From Apostichopus japonicus (taxonomy: Eukaryota > Echinodermata > Holothuroidea > Aspidochirotida > Stichopodidae): a stretch of 64,000 bases of DNA. The stretch is taken from assembly GCF_037975245.1 (NCBI RefSeq), contig NC_092576.1, forward strand, positions 25,371,611 to 25,435,610. The letters are read 5' to 3'. Made by a program: the position numbers and the translations under genes. The notes beneath the pieces are model-generated. The model saw only the letters and a program-made list of their open reading frames with translations, was not told the origin of the DNA and searched no databases. The first letter of the stretch is position 1. Every line of letters begins with the position of its first letter. This document shows positions 1 through 14,392 of this stretch, piece by piece.

Positions 1-3000
1 ACATCGTTTAAGTGTGAACCAAATCAGAGCGTATGGCACATCAGTTTTACGACAGGTTTCAACACGGCTATCACGGTAATACAAGTAGTGGATGTGTTTC
101 CCGACATGGGTTTATATTTCGGATTGGTGTCTGCACAAGTTGGATATATTGTCTGGTTTTGTAATTGAACTTCGATACTGTCACAGTTGCCTTAGATTTA
201 GAAAGGCTTGGTATATTGCAATGGCATTGTTTGTTCACCAACACTTACTCAAGCAAACAATTGGACATCGCCTCCCATTCCAGGACCATTCGATACCGGG
301 TCTAATGATCAAGGATTGAATATAACAATAAAGGATTTCCATATGTTTGAAACTACAGGTCATTGATTCAATGTTACTTACACCATAACAAAGGACATCC
401 TTTTAACCCTCATTAGGTAAGTAAATAAGGTAAACAGATTGTACCAATCAATGAAAGTATTAAGAGATGTGGACATTGTGCAGGACCGGGTGACACAGAG
501 GAGGGAATTCCCCACTCTCCCCTACACCCTACACCCCACCCCCTCTACACACGCACACGTTAGACCTCATTTAGTGTAAATGTGTATACAAGTTTTTACA
601 TTTTGGGTGAGTTTGATTGTGAGTGAATTCCTTTTTCTTTAAGTTGATTTTGAACTCACCTGTGTGATGATGTGCTTTCTCCGTTGTTTATGTTAACTAA
701 ATAGTCTACACTTATGTCATCAGTCATCATTTGTTGCCCTACAAATATCCCGTTAACATTCCCGTTGCGGAAAAGATTGTGTATAGGAACTTAGGGAAAA
801 TAATGTATCGCAGGTCTTCCTTACTCCCCTCTCCTACTTCGCACACTGTATATAAGTAACATGCATTTTTTTGGTAAGACAACTATCAACAACTTAACAA
901 ACTTGTAATAGTACAAGTGGGATCAGTGCAAGACCTTATTTTATAAAGAAAATTAAGCTTCTCATCCCCCTCGCTCGAACAAACACAACCTTTTCCTTTT
1001 ATTTGAGTTTAAACTTACCAGTGTGATGTAATGGTGTTAATATTAATTGCATACACTTAAATTCTCCATTCGAAGCTATTTATATAGCTCGTTCACATTC
1101 ACGTCGCGGAATATTGAGAGGTACAATTTGGGAGGCTGTGTCAAAAAACTTAGGGACAGTAACTTGTGTCAGGTCCCGACAAGAGTTAACGTACCCGCCC
1201 CTCCGTACGTATATAGGTCATGCGTCAACTAGAAAACCTATACTTGCATAGGTACATCTGAAGTGTATTAAGTCAATATATTTCACTTATCAATGAAGAA
1301 ATGAAGGAACGTGGGGGTGGTTTGAACTATCTCTGTGTTTGGTTTCTTGTTTGTTCCCCAGTGATATTGCTGAGTAAGGTATTATCGAGAATAGCATCCC
1401 CTGACAAAAAAAAAATTGAAGTTGGATATTCCCATCTGTTTCACATTTTGCACCTCAAATGACCCACGAAATAAAAAATAAAACATTTTATTTGGTACAC
1501 TAAATGTTAAACATCACCATCTGGAAAATAAGACTCTTTTTTGTTCACATATAACCTGACTTTCAAAAAAATATCTACTGAAACCAAAATGATTCTTAAA
1601 CTCAAAATAAAGCAGTTCAGATACTAAGTGTGATATCCTACCAGTTCCTTTTCGTCGGAAATGTTGTGACCCTTCCAGAGTGAACTCTTGCCTTTTGCTA
1701 ATTCAAAATGATTTCTGACATCCGGTTTAACAAAAATCGAGTTCTTACTGTCTGTTCGGGTAATTCTTGTTCTATCCGTGCAAGTTATCCTTTTTGGGAA
1801 AGCGTATTTTAAAGTTGGATGTCACATACATACATAATTATTATAAAATCGCAAACGGTGTATCAATCAATATTAAACCTAAGCATATTAATTGAGAGTT
1901 TGATCAAAGGGTTTGTGTAAGAGTGCATACCTAACACAGTCATCGGAAAAGTGAGAAAATAACAACCATGAATTAATTCAGCAATCGGCAAAAAGAGAAA
2001 CCTTCTACCATAGAGCTTGCATTAAGACTAATGCAGCACCTTCTCACCAGATCCCTTCACCCACATTAACCATGACCAGGATGCATAAGAGCTAGCTACG
2101 GTTATAGACTGTCGCAAGGTTCGGAAGTCTGGTAAAATCCCGCTACCAACCGACATAAAAAAAATGGTGACTAACTTTTGAGTCAAGCCCAATAACTTGC
2201 GGATTGTCGAAAAATTGCCTATAAAGACAAGTTTACCAATACTACTTAACTATAGGATGAGAAGATTTCAAATCACGAATGATTAATCAAACTAAGAACG
2301 CAATATACATGTACAGAATGTGTTGTATACTGTAAGTAGTTAAACAACAGGTTGTTGGTATTTTAAAAAGATCTCACGGTTCAACTTGTCTGTCCTAGAA
2401 TTGCCCTGTCTAATTAAGTGTATGTAGTATCCGGCGCCGCGTCTCCACTTAAGCCGCGACATTATTCTGCACACATTGACGATATATTTTTATGTCTGGC
2501 CATATAGTGAAGAATCTCGCATTCATTCTTTGTACATGTTAGTTTATTTAATGAGAGCGCTACATTATCTGTAGAAGATTATAAATAATAAATAGCATTT
2601 TAGGTGCTCTGGTAAGCTGGATAGAACTTCCTTAAACACTTCGGTCTGTTGTAAGCCTACTGGTATTCATATTAATTTACACTTTAATATTATTCACCCA
2701 CATATTTGCAGTTGTTCTATAGCTTACAGCCAATGCATTAGACTCGAATGCATTTGCTCCGATCCATGTGATTATGAACACACGGTATCAGTTTTAAGTG
2801 GTTATTTCTTGAACGTCGCATCACCCCTTCACTTAAATATTCACATTGCATATATAAATATTCACATCGCCGTTAAATATTTTCATTACCGTTAAAGGCC
2901 GTTGCGTAAAAGATCGTTTCTAGCAAATTAGGGAAAATAATGTATCGCAGGTCCCCACCCCCCCCCCTTCCCCTCTCATCCTCCGCACACTGTTTATATG

Positions 3001-5180
3001 TCACGTGTATTTTGTTGGTGAAACGACTTGACAAACCTGCACTGGTATAATTACCTGTACAGGATATAAAGTTAATATATTGTTATAGACCTAATCACAC
3101 ACAGGAAATGAAGCTCCCCATCCCCTCGCACGCCCCCCCCCCGCTATATATTAGCCCCCTTTGTTCCATTTCGGGATTTTTTTGTAAGTGTGATATCCTA
3201 TTTTCTTTAATTATCCGTATCAGTTGAGTTAGAATTTACCAGTGTGATGTAATGTTGTTAAAGATAGCTACATACACTTAACACAAAATAAATATATTTA
3301 ATATATTTCACTTATCAATGAAGACTTAAGAATGGTGGGAATTGCTAGACATAAGACTTGTACCTTAGTCCCCTCCCATAATGAAAAAATAAATACAAAA
3401 TATCGTGGAATATGCCATGAATAAAAAAAATCTACTTTTCATGGAACATATATTATTAGGCCTAGAGCAAAACCATTATAAATTTGCTTAAACTCCGTAA
3501 CAGTTGTCATGGTACAATTATTCCGTCTGACGTCATTGTGTCTGATTTTACAATTATGGTCTCTTTATGGCAACAAACTCGTATGAGTGGTTTCAATTGT
3601 TTAAGTTTAAAGTATTTTCTGCATAAACGGAACTGACCCGACTATCATTTAGTTTGTTAAAATACCGTGTCTTCGTACGCCTGATGCTTTACACTGCAAT
3701 ATGCTGGAATCATCGTTTCTTTAATGCGAATAAAGTTATTGTACTAGGTTAGGTTTCTGCAAGCTTTAGATCCAGACCTACATAGGTAGGTCTTCTTAAT
3801 TACACGACATGTTACCTACACTGAACTACCTTAATACACTTTCAGGGAGGACTGTTGCCACTGATGTGCTATCACTCTGGTCATAGTCTAGTCATTTTAT
3901 TTGATTTTTGCGAAGTTTATTGTTGTATCTATGTATCTATATATTGTATCATGAATGTAAAATTAGGGTGTGGGTAGGAACATAGTCTGAAATCGATACT
4001 ACGTCCCAAACCAGAAATCATCACAGCTTTACACCAATTAGCGTAAGAGAGATATAACAACAACGAAAGAAAAACGTTGCGAGAGAACAAGGATTACCTG
4101 ATAGTATTGTAGTCTATATGGCCTATGGACACACACCACGGTTCTGAGATACCAATAGCCATTGCATTCGTCGTTATCTCGATTATATTTATGGAATTAG
4201 AAAACAAAGCAGCCAATCAGTCGAGGAGAGGCTTAAAATGTGAAGGCTTTCGATTTTTACATAATGGCCAGTAAACGGTCTAGTAAATGTATTTGTGTGG
4301 AAATGCCATGACTGTCATCTTGTATTAGAAATTAAAATATAAATGCCTGCCACGCTAATTATGTTTACTTATAGATTCGTTACACAGTCGAACCGAACGC
4401 TAAAAAACTGATCATTTTGTGTTTTGTATCAGGAGATTAATCGAGGTCTACTGATATAAATCTTAAAGCAGCTCTGTGCGTCCTTTCCTATGAATTTCTC
4501 AACCTCATTGACCCGACGATGCCATAACGACATAGAAAAATAGCTTATTTGTAACTTCAAATAGTGGCATGAAAGTCGAATATTTAACAACTTTGAACAT
4601 TGTGTGTCGAAGATATTTTTGTCCTTTAGGATCACAATAAACCCCGCCCTTAACATGAATATTTGAATTATTTGAACGTAATTGAAATGAGGTAAATCAT
4701 GTTCACTTTGCCGGTGTCGTAAGCAACCCAGGACATCAATATGTACTCCAACACTATTCTAAATTTGTGTACATTGTGTTTGGCTGTGATAACAACTCAT
4801 TTTTTTTTCAATTGCTGGGAATGAATCTTTTATAAGCAACGGCTCATAAAAGCTTGTTATCTATTCAGTGATTGGTTGAATTCAAACGAGTGGATTTGGG
4901 GAACTGTATGCGATTAAGTTTATATTGTTGTATATTATATGCAAAAGTCCTTAATTACTCACCGATAAATGCTCTTGGCTGGAAAAAGAACCTTGTCTAA
5001 TATCTTCGTTTGCTGTGTTGTGATAAATACAATGTAAACAACTCGATGGACATGTCAAAAGGGTAAGAAAACGGCAAAAAAAATCCGCAAACATCTTGCA
5101 AGTACATACCGATCTACTGTAGAAGCTCTCCACGCCAAGGAGGACTATTTCGGGGGGGGGGGGGGATTCGAGAGACATAA
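1..5180. repeat. Old duplicated segment, copy A (matches 10560-12840)
   Basis: The first 900 bases match 10564-11480 in order and strand, for example CAGAGCGTATGGCACATCAG at both. The stretch from about 3300 to 5180 then matches about 11560-12840, including GTCTGACGTCATTGTGT and AATCGAGGTCTACT. About 2 kb of extra sequence sits between the two matching parts in this copy. No gene is visible. The open frames here are not conserved between copies, which argues against coding. Confidence 0.8.
600..3330. repeat. Repeated unit of about 300-400 bp inside copy A
   Basis: A block that runs from a TTACCAGTGTGATGTAATG-like start through a TTAGGGAAAATAATGTATCG region and a pyrimidine run to a TTGGTAAGACA region occurs near 656-900, 1014-1300 and, in parts, 2908-3330. 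It occurs again at 11231-11560. Copies are strongly diverged, and the pyrimidine run varies in length. Confidence 0.65.
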
Positions 5181-8100
5181 TTTATCTTGCTGATATAAAA
5201 CATATTGGAGTTTAGTCATAAAATAGAAAATATTGCCTGTGAAATATCCTTTCATGTCACAACATGTACGCACCTGACATTGCTTGGCAGAGTGTCAAGT
5301 CAATTTAACGTATGTATGTGTATGTAGTCTTGAGCTTGGGAACACTACCTCAGGAACCGTGTTGAATTAGTATCATACTTGGTTTATATGTAATTGGTCA
5401 TCTTAGTTACTGTTAGCGATAAAAGCTCTTGACTGCGAAAAAACAAAACACACGAAACAAAAACGCACAACTGTGATGATCTCTTGACCCTTGTATTGAA
5501 CGCACTGTCCACTGATATTAATTTGACGGTGACAGGTGACAAAACTGATGGCCTAACGTAAAACCTGGTATAACATATAAACGTAGTGTAGTACGGTATA
5601 TAGGTATGGTGAGGTGGTGATGGTGATTGTGGTTGTGGTTCAATCTATACAGAAAATAGACAAAATTGTATCTTAAATGTCTACATCAAACATGGCTCAT
5701 AATTACTTAAACAACAAAGGAAATGATACACATGGGAAAGAATATGTCTTAACCTAGATACTACAGGATCGAAGTGACTAGACAGTTAACATTCCAGAAT
5801 ATTTTACGAGAAATCTGACGCTTAATTAAACGGAATTAAGTCATGTAGTAACTTATAGACACATATTAAAACCAATGATGACGGAGAAATATGACTGTGT
5901 AAAATCTAACATAATCTCGTCGAATATGGCTTATCGAACATTACATTCAAATATAGGTTTCCCTTAAACATTAGTGTAACTGATCTTACATTTAATACAT
6001 GCAATATATAATGATAAAAGGTAAAACTTACGACATTGTGCCACAAAAATGCGAATTCGAAATCGACGATTAAAATGACGTGTGACGAATGCCGGAAGCC
6101 GTAGCCCAGAGGCAAATTATAACTGAACAAGGAAGATGCCCTTAATATTTAAAGAATATGCTACTATTCCGAGTTTACAGTAACTAAACATGACTTCGTA
6201 TAAAAGTATATAATGGTATGCTAGTGTTTATATAGGCACATCATCTCAATAGTTATGCATGTGTGGTGTTCCCAGATAAATATCAGCTAGATGTAGTTTT
6301 TTTAATATGTTATTTTAGTAGTATGTTGCATGTTTAGTAGTATGTTACATGGATATCATTATAAGTACTTAAGTTGGCCATGTCCAGTAGAAGAGGCATA
6401 GTATGTAGTGTGTTGGTATTATGAATATTTATAACTGAGACTGAGTATGGCATAACATAACATTCTTGTTTGATTATCAGATTATAATGTGCTGCGGGCC
6501 GCATCCAGCAATTAAATGAACACATTGGAACCACCTTCTACATGGTTGTATTCTGGTGTTGCTATCATATGTGAGGCGTAAGAACTTTCACATTTATGTC
6601 GGAATGTGTACAAATATGTTACACCTTCTTACAAATAATAACTCAAGTAAACTATAATGGATCATTCACTGTCAATAATATTAAGGAGTGGGCAAGCTTA
6701 ACATTAAATTCACGACATTCATGTTCGATATTCAACTTGGTACCAAAACCCTTTCTCACTGAATATTACCAAACGTTAATCACTTAAAGCTGCAATTATT
6801 GTTTGAAAACTTTCTGCCGCACATTTTATAGTTCTGAACTATAAACTACATTTACCCAATGTCTCTCACCATACATTGCAGTTCTCTGTGAATATTTAGC
6901 AGTCAAGACAGTGTTCAATGTGTTTTTTTTTTGGAGAAGCAGGTATATACCGATCTGTAATATTCAAAATTGATGATTTTGTATTTTTGCTTCATAATTG
7001 GTGTTTTTTTCTTTCTTCTGAGACTGCTGTTAGTGCCATGTCTATATATCATTAACATATTTGTGTCTTTTCAGAGGCAAAAAATGTTAGTATTGCATAA
7101 TTTTTGCTGCCTCAACAGTACAATTTCAGCATCTTGATAAGTGTTTGTTTTGACCGTTTCTAATAGAAAAAGGTGTCTTATGTAGCTTATGACTACAATT
7201 TTTGGAAATAGTGCATTGCTAGAGTAAAGAGGCGTCTGAATTACCAAAATTTAAACACTTTTAACTCGTTTATAAGAATATAGTTTTACCTCGATCAAGT
7301 GACATATCCTCTGTACATCGAATGACGAATTATCCATGACTAACATTCATCGTCTGTTATCATTGTGAAGTCAGAACCTAACAATTTTATCAGAAGATGA
7401 CATCATGACATAAAAAAAATAGACGAACGTTTGCAATCTTTATTGAAAGATCGTTTAAAAAGTAATGCACTATACACAACACTGTTAATGTTAGATTAAA
7501 TTCCGAGATCATCAAATAGATCTCCTACATGATACATAGTCCTGTATTGCACCAAAATAAAAAAGTATTTAAAAAAAAACGTTTTCAAGGCAATTATTAA
7601 TCACATAAACGACATATGAGCATGAGAAAGAAGTTACTGGTTAACAATGAAATAACTAACCGGTTAACCCTCAAATTGAGCCGATTTGGTTATATTGTCC
7701 CTCGTGGTTGCAGGTGTAGGAAAGATGTAAAACAGGCTAATAGGCTAAGAAAATTAAAAGTTATCATAATAGGGAAACAAGTAAGAAAAGAAAAACATTT
7801 TTCTATTACGTAGTATGTTTCTTTTTCGTAAAACGGTATATTTTTCACGCGTCTCCTGTGCTCAGATATTTGAGAACGTCGACGAAATTGTCAAAATCGA
7901 ATAGAAGCTTACAATATCCTCTTGTATTTAACGTTCAACTTTAATTGTATCATCGGTTATCATCATTTCGTACCCGCACCCATATGCTTAAGTATCGTAC
8001 TTGTAATCGATTCAAAGTACTTTGTACTCGTTTGTGACTTTAAGTACTTTAAGACTATATCTGTAAAACCATTGAGCTATAAACATAGCTCCATGGTAAA

Positions 8101-8880
8101 CCAAACAGTTTCGTAATACTGGCGTTACAGTAGGTAGTCGTTATAAGTTTTCAATAGTTTTTTTATTACTCTGTAATATCACCGTACTCATGCGTCTCTA
8201 CTCCAGCAGTATAACAAACCCATCATGTTACCAAGTACAGCACATATAGGATGTACGAAGATGGAGAAAGCATAAGCGATGGACGTGCTAAAGTACGGAA
8301 CAATTCGTAGCATGTATATTGTAGTATTACTAGTACACTTAGACCCTCATTAACCCATTATTTTAAGACATTTTAAATTTGACAAATAATAACAAGGCAA
8401 AAACCAGGTCTTCATATTCGACTGGTATATTATTTACTTGTATCGACCACCTGAAGCAGTTGTATATATTAGGTTCTGCATATTTAAGAAAACAAAAGTA
8501 CTCGGATGAAATATTATTCTTACTCGGATTCTGCTGCCGGTTGAATATTAATAAGGTAAAGCTGCTAAATTAAGTTTGTTCTAAATACTTCCTCATATAA
8601 TCTCGAAAAAATCTTTAATCTTTGCCATGAAACAAATCAAACTTGCTAAGACTATAGGAAATATAGCCTTGGTTTGGAGAAGGATCAGGCACAGTTTAAA
8701 CAGCTAACAGTGGAACTGGGTAAAGTTGTCTTCTGATTGAAATGAGGCACTTGGTAATTTTTCTTCTGATTGAAATGATGTATACAAATTCTTTATTCTT
8801 CATATTCAATCTTCGGTGATCTATCAATTAACCATGAGATTAGTTAAAATAAAAAATAAAGATGTAGCCCCGGTAAATCT
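5181..8880. other. Intergenic, nothing firm
   Basis: AT-rich sequence without recognisable gene or repeat. A 65-codon open frame at 7616-7813 has a basic Arg/Lys-rich stretch loosely like the region before the endonuclease of some non-LTR retrotransposons, but this is too weak to call. Confidence 0.5.
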
Positions 8881-9340
8881 TTAAGAAGTCACTGAATCGT
8901 CACTTTAAACAGGTCAATTCGAAAATGCGTTACAACGGCTTTCACGTAAACAGTGTATACATTTAGTAACTGACGATTCCATGCCACTGTATATGCAGTA
9001 GGACCTCTGCCTCGGTTGGATAGTTATGAATAGATTTGTTATGTTACTACGTTAACTGAAGATATGACTCAAACTTGAACAAATATTCAAATAAAAGTTA
9101 ACCGTATATAATACTCAAGTCTGAATATAATGCACATCAGTTGTACGACAGGTTTCAACACGGCTATCACGGCTATACATGGAGTAGTGGATATGTTTCT
9201 CAAAATAGTTTTGTATTATATCGGTTTGATGTTTGCACAATTTGGATATATTTAGTGGTTTTGTAATTGAATTTCGATACTTTCACATTTACCTAACATT
9301 TAGAAATGACTTGATGTATTACTATCGTATTACTTATGAC
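8880..9340. repeat. Duplicated segment, copy C (matches 10350-10800 and 1-260)
   Basis: Shares with 10350-10800 the blocks GTGTATACATTTAGTAACTG and TCGGTTGGATAGTTATGAAT. It then shares CGACAGGTTTCAACACGGCT with position 51 of copy A. Same strand, offset about 1.46 kb from copy B, so a local tandem duplication. Confidence 0.85.
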
Positions 9341-10349
9341 GGTGACTCTAAGCATATGATACGCTCTTGATTACGTGCTAAAACGGCAAGGAGACATATG
9401 TTGCTACGGAACAACGAATCATGTCGTCTGCTTCTCTTATGTGTGTACATTTGTGCACAGTCCTGTTTAGCTGCGTTCAATTGCTTGTAAAATGTACTCA
9501 AAATGACAATGTTTTCATACAAAATTGCGGTAAACGTCAGTAAATGTACCACATAGCTAGATTCAATTGTTCAGGCGGAACGTGGTAGCTATGACGTTCA
9601 TGACATATGTTGTGGAATATACTGTTACTGGAAGCACCTTTATTTTTATTATAGAAGCTGAGCTTGATGTACTCTGCGACTTCGCTGCATAAACTACTTG
9701 TGCAGTCACTAGGCCGTCGCAGCGTAAGGTTCGCGGGCTGACGCATTTAATCGATAGCTGCGCTGTGTCCTCCTTGACGCAATGCGTATATAGTTTAGTG
9801 CGCTGCTAGGTAACTTTTGCATTACATAATAGCTGTGTCGTAATAGGGTTTGTTAATGCACGTCACTGGTGTGTCGTGTTTTATTCGATAAGGTATATTA
9901 CTTCTTGCATGTATTAATTTGTTTATTACATTGCGAAAAAATGTACGACAGGTACTTTGTATTGACAATTATACATATGAATTTCAGAATTTACTGTTAC
10001 TGTAGTTTATGCAACGGTGTCCTCGAGTCTCTACCCATATACCCCCCCCCCTATATTACTTAGAAACCGAGTACTTCATCACACTACAGGAGAGGAATAG
10101 TTGCAATACATTAAAGGAGTACCACAAGGCTTGAGTGTCCCAAGGGAGCACGTCACGTAGTTGAAACATTCTTTTGCTCACTTCCGCATTGCCATATTCG
10201 GTCAAGTTTGATGCATACGCCGATGGTTGAGTAATAGTCGTGTGGCTCGTCGGCACGCGGTAAGATTATGTACGGGGTACATATAAAGTAGTACTTGATC
10301 TAAGTTAAAACAATTTAGCAACAGTTTCCAAATTCAAAATGCGTGTCAT
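9341..10349. other. Spacer between duplicated copies
   Basis: Short open frames on both strands, none recognised, and a C-run near 10043. I see nothing else. Confidence 0.5.
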
Positions 10350-12840
10350 AACCAGCAAGCGTTACTTCAAGCAGGTCATTTCGAAAAGACTTAGCAAAGG
10401 ACAAAGGCTTTACATCATCAGTGTATACATTTAGTAACTGACGTGTCCCTGCTTTTGTAGTAGTATAAGCTCTGCTTCGGTTGGATAGTTATGAATAGAT
10501 TGTTATGTTACTACTGACGACATATATGAACCAGTTTTTTTTAAATAAAAGTAAACAGTATATAGGTGAACCAAGTACTTAACATCAGAGCGTATGGCAC
10601 ATCAGTTGTTCGACATGTATTAACACGGCTATTACGGCAAAACATGCACTAGTGGATGTGTTTCTCGAAATAGCTTTGTATATCGGGATTTATGTCTGCA
10701 CAATTTACTATATACTGATTGGTTTCGTCATTGAATTTCGATATTGTCACGGTTACCTTAGATTTAGAAAGGTTTGAGCTATTGCTATAACATTGTATGT
10801 TCATCACCACTTCCTCAATCGAACAGTTGGAACAGTTCAAATTTCAGAACGTTTTGATACCGGAGCTATCGATCAAGGATAAATATGACAATAAAGGATT
10901 TTCATCCTTTCATATTATTTAAACTAAAGGTAAGTGAGTCAATGATATGTTTACACCAGAACAAAGGACATCCAATTAAACCCTCATTAGGTAATTAAAT
11001 AAGGTTAATAGATTGTACGAATAAAAGAATAAGGGAAGTGGGTATTGTGCAAGATTTGCTGACACAGAGGGAATCCACCCAACCTATCCCCCCACCTACC
11101 CCTACCTACCCCCCACCTACCCCTACACATACACAAAGACACGATAGACCGGATTTAGTGTTAATTTGAATCCAAGTTGTTCCATTTTGTACGTGTGTAT
11201 GTGATTTCCTTTGGCTCTTGATTTTGAACTCACCTAGGTGGTGGTGTGCTTCTTTGTTAAAGATAATTACATGCACTAATGTCTACCATTTGTTGCTCTA
11301 CACATAGTCCATTCACATTCCGGTTGCGGAATAGAAAGATCTAATTCGGACGATCGTGTCTAGGAATTTAAAGAAAACAATGTATCACAGGTCTTTATGA
11401 GAGCTAACGTATACTTCACTCCCCCCCCCCCCCTCCTCCTCCGCCCTACAGTATATAGGAAAAGTGTATTCTGTTTGGTAAGACACATATGGACAACTAA
11501 ACAAACCTGTACTTGCACAAGTACACCCCTTGGAAGTATATAAAGTTAATATATTGTACTAATGAAATGAAGGAATTAAGGAATATGGGGATTGCTAGGC
11601 ATATGATTTGTACCTTATTCTCCTCCCGTTACAAAAAGTCAATACAAAATATCGTGAACTAATCATTGAACAACAAATTCTACTTTTCATTGCAGCGTAT
11701 ATTACTGCAGCAAAAAAAACAAGTTATAAAGTTCTTAAACTTCGTTACGGTTGCCATGATATAAATATTACGTCTGACGTCATTGTGTATACACTTCTCT
11801 ATTAAAATTATTGTCACCTTATGGCAACAAATTTGCATGAGTGGTTTCAATTGTTCAAGTTTAAAATATTTTCTGCATACGGAACTGACCCGACTTCTAT
11901 TAAGTTTCTGCAATTACCGTGTCTTTGCTACGCCATAGTGCACTTGTTGCAATATGCTGGAAGCAACGTTTTATTAATGAGAATTGTATGACTGTGCTAG
12001 GTTTGGTTTATGTAAGCTTTATATCCAGACCACTGGACACTGAACCACACTGGTCCCCATTGCTTACAACCAACAGTGCAAACTTCCAGAGATGCCTGTT
12101 TCCACTGATGTTTGTTTGTTTATTTTATCATTTTTCCCCACATAAATATTTACAAAGTGCGATCAATCTGGTCATAGACTAGCCATTGATCGATTTTTAC
12201 GAAGATTATAGTTGTGTCGCTATATATAGGTTGTATCAGAAACGTAAATTCAGGGTTTGGGTACGGACAGACGTCAGTCCGAAATCGATACTAAGTCTCA
12301 TATCAGAAATATTCATAGTTTAAACCAATGTTCTAACAAGTGATCGAACAAAACGAAAGAAAACAGCTGCAAGAGAATAAGAAATACATAATAGTACTGT
12401 AGTCTATGGCCTGTGGATCCCAATCACGGTTTGGGATACAAACAAGGCCAGTTTAAGCTATTTGTCGTTCCCACGTGTATTTTAGAAATATATAACTAGA
12501 AACCTAAGCAAGCAAACAAATTAAAGGCTTTCTTTTTATACATTATGGCCAGTGAACGGTTTAATAAATGATTTTGTTTTTAAAATACCATCTTATATTA
12601 GACATTAAAATATAAATGACTGTCAGGCAAATTATGTCTACCTATAGGTTGGTTACACAGTCAAATCTTACGCTAACAAACTGTTGACATTTATGTTTGG
12701 TATCATGAGAGTAATCGAGGTCTACTTATGTATTTATTTATTAAGAACTTGAAACAACAACTTGCAAGCAAATACCGATTTACAATAGTAGCTGAAGAGG
12801 GCTAAATCGGGGCAAGAGTTCGAGATAAAGTAGAGGCAAT
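10350..12840. repeat. Duplicated segment, copy B
   Basis: Aligns with copy A from its start (CAGAGCGTATGGCACATCAG near 10588), with the 3300-4450 region and, at its right end, with 4430-5180 (AATCGAGGTCTACT, then CTTGCAAG and TACCGAT blocks). It lacks about 2 kb present in copy A and most of the 4460-4920 part. Non-coding in every frame I compared. Confidence 0.8.
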
Positions 12841-13924
12841 GGTCTCAGTCTCGAATCTCTGTGGTCTTAATTACGGAATAAGATCTTTCTGGTCTTAAAA
12901 CTTTTATTCGTCCCGAGTCGAGACAAGCATAAATTACTATTAAGCAACATACGGTGTCAATCACACATTCATCCATCGTTCAAGTCCATTCAAACCTTCA
13001 AACTTATTATACGGATCCTTTCTGTTCTTTCTGCGTATAATGTGCCTATTTCTTTCTCCTCCGTCTTGTTTTACTATTATTCCGTTCTTAATACTAGATA
13101 CTAATGTTATATAACAATATTACACGTTTATAACATAAATGTTTTGATTGACACAACGATATGAACATTTTTTTCCCCCTTAAACTTTGTTGTTTACCTC
13201 CACATAACGTCCACCTCTATTCATAACGGATAATGCTTGGGTTTAACATTGCCTTCATGTACCTTACCGGCAAAAAATAACTTCCACACTGATGTTTCCA
13301 TGGTCTATTGGAACCTCTGAAGTTTCCTAAATCTTAAACTTCCATGACAGATTGCAAACACCTAACTCACTGACAGCTCCCTGCCTATACTTCACCAAAT
13401 CTCAATGAAAACGGATCGTAGTGAATATTCCCGAAGTTAACATTGAAACCATCCTTTTATATAAAGAGCAACATTTCAGGTTTAATTGGCTGGAGGGGAT
13501 ATTTGTCTTATGGTATATCACATTGGACCACATTTTGAAATATATTAGAACTAGCCCGTTCGGCTATTGTTTACTTAATGATAATGGGTCGATCAGACTC
13601 TTTCTACACCGGCCTTATTCTGTTCAACTGCAAAAGAATGAGACACAATCACCTCAAACTCGACTGTGATTACCATCATCTTGACGATAGTTGTCAAGAT
13701 GAATAGTCGCACGCTTGTAATTGGTTACATTTGTTGAAACTTTATGAGCAGTTGAAGACATAAACCGCTACACGCTGCACGAACGTTGTCCAACCAAGCA
13801 GATAAACCCGTGATTGGCTATATCGTGGCCAGTCGTAAGCACCTGGACGATACCAGACTACTGGCGTTTCGACGGCTAATACAGACGGATGTGTTTAGTG
13901 GAGGCAGTATGAGTGGTACGGGTG
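12841..13924. other. Intergenic, nothing recognised
   Basis: AT-rich sequence. Open frames at 13421 and 13786 do not resemble known proteins, and the second runs into the minisatellite. Confidence 0.5.
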
Positions 13925-14392
13925 GTGATTTCGATGACACCATGCTAATATTTTTAGTTAACGTTAATCAATATGCTTGTCTTAAAGCGATTACCGGTCA
14001 CCATTCCACACTGTTTTCTTTTGATGATAGCATGTTAATATAATTAGCGACTTTACTCAATCTGCTTGTCTTAAAGCGATATCCAATCACCATTCCGTAC
14101 TGTTTCATTTTGATGATAGCATGTTAATATTTTTGGCTAACGTTACTCAATGTGCTTGTCTGAAAGATATATCCAGTCACCATTCCGTACTGTTTCATTT
14201 CGATGATATCATGTCAATATAATTAGTTAATGTTATTCAATATGCTTGTCTTAAAGCGATATGTTATCACCATTCAGTTTTGTTTTCTTTTCGATGATAG
14301 CATGTTAATATTTTAGTTAACGTTACTCAATATTCTTGCGTTAAAAGCGATATCCAGTCACAATTCCGTACTGCTTCCTCTCGATAATAAAG
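13925..14392. repeat. Minisatellite, about 90-bp unit, 5 copies
   Basis: The marker GATGATAGCATGTTAATAT (or a variant) begins at about 13933, 14023, 14112, 14202 and 14293, with a last partial copy at 14382. Spacing is 89-91 bases. Each unit also holds a TTACTCAAT-like block, GCTTGTCTTAAAGCGATA and TCACCATTCCGTACTGTTTC. In-frame stops vary between copies, so it is not coding. Confidence 0.93.

Noticed and set aside
7616-7813. Arg/Lys-rich frame loosely like the segment before a LINE endonuclease
   Set aside because: Only a weak impression over about 40 residues, with no endonuclease or reverse transcriptase motif around it.
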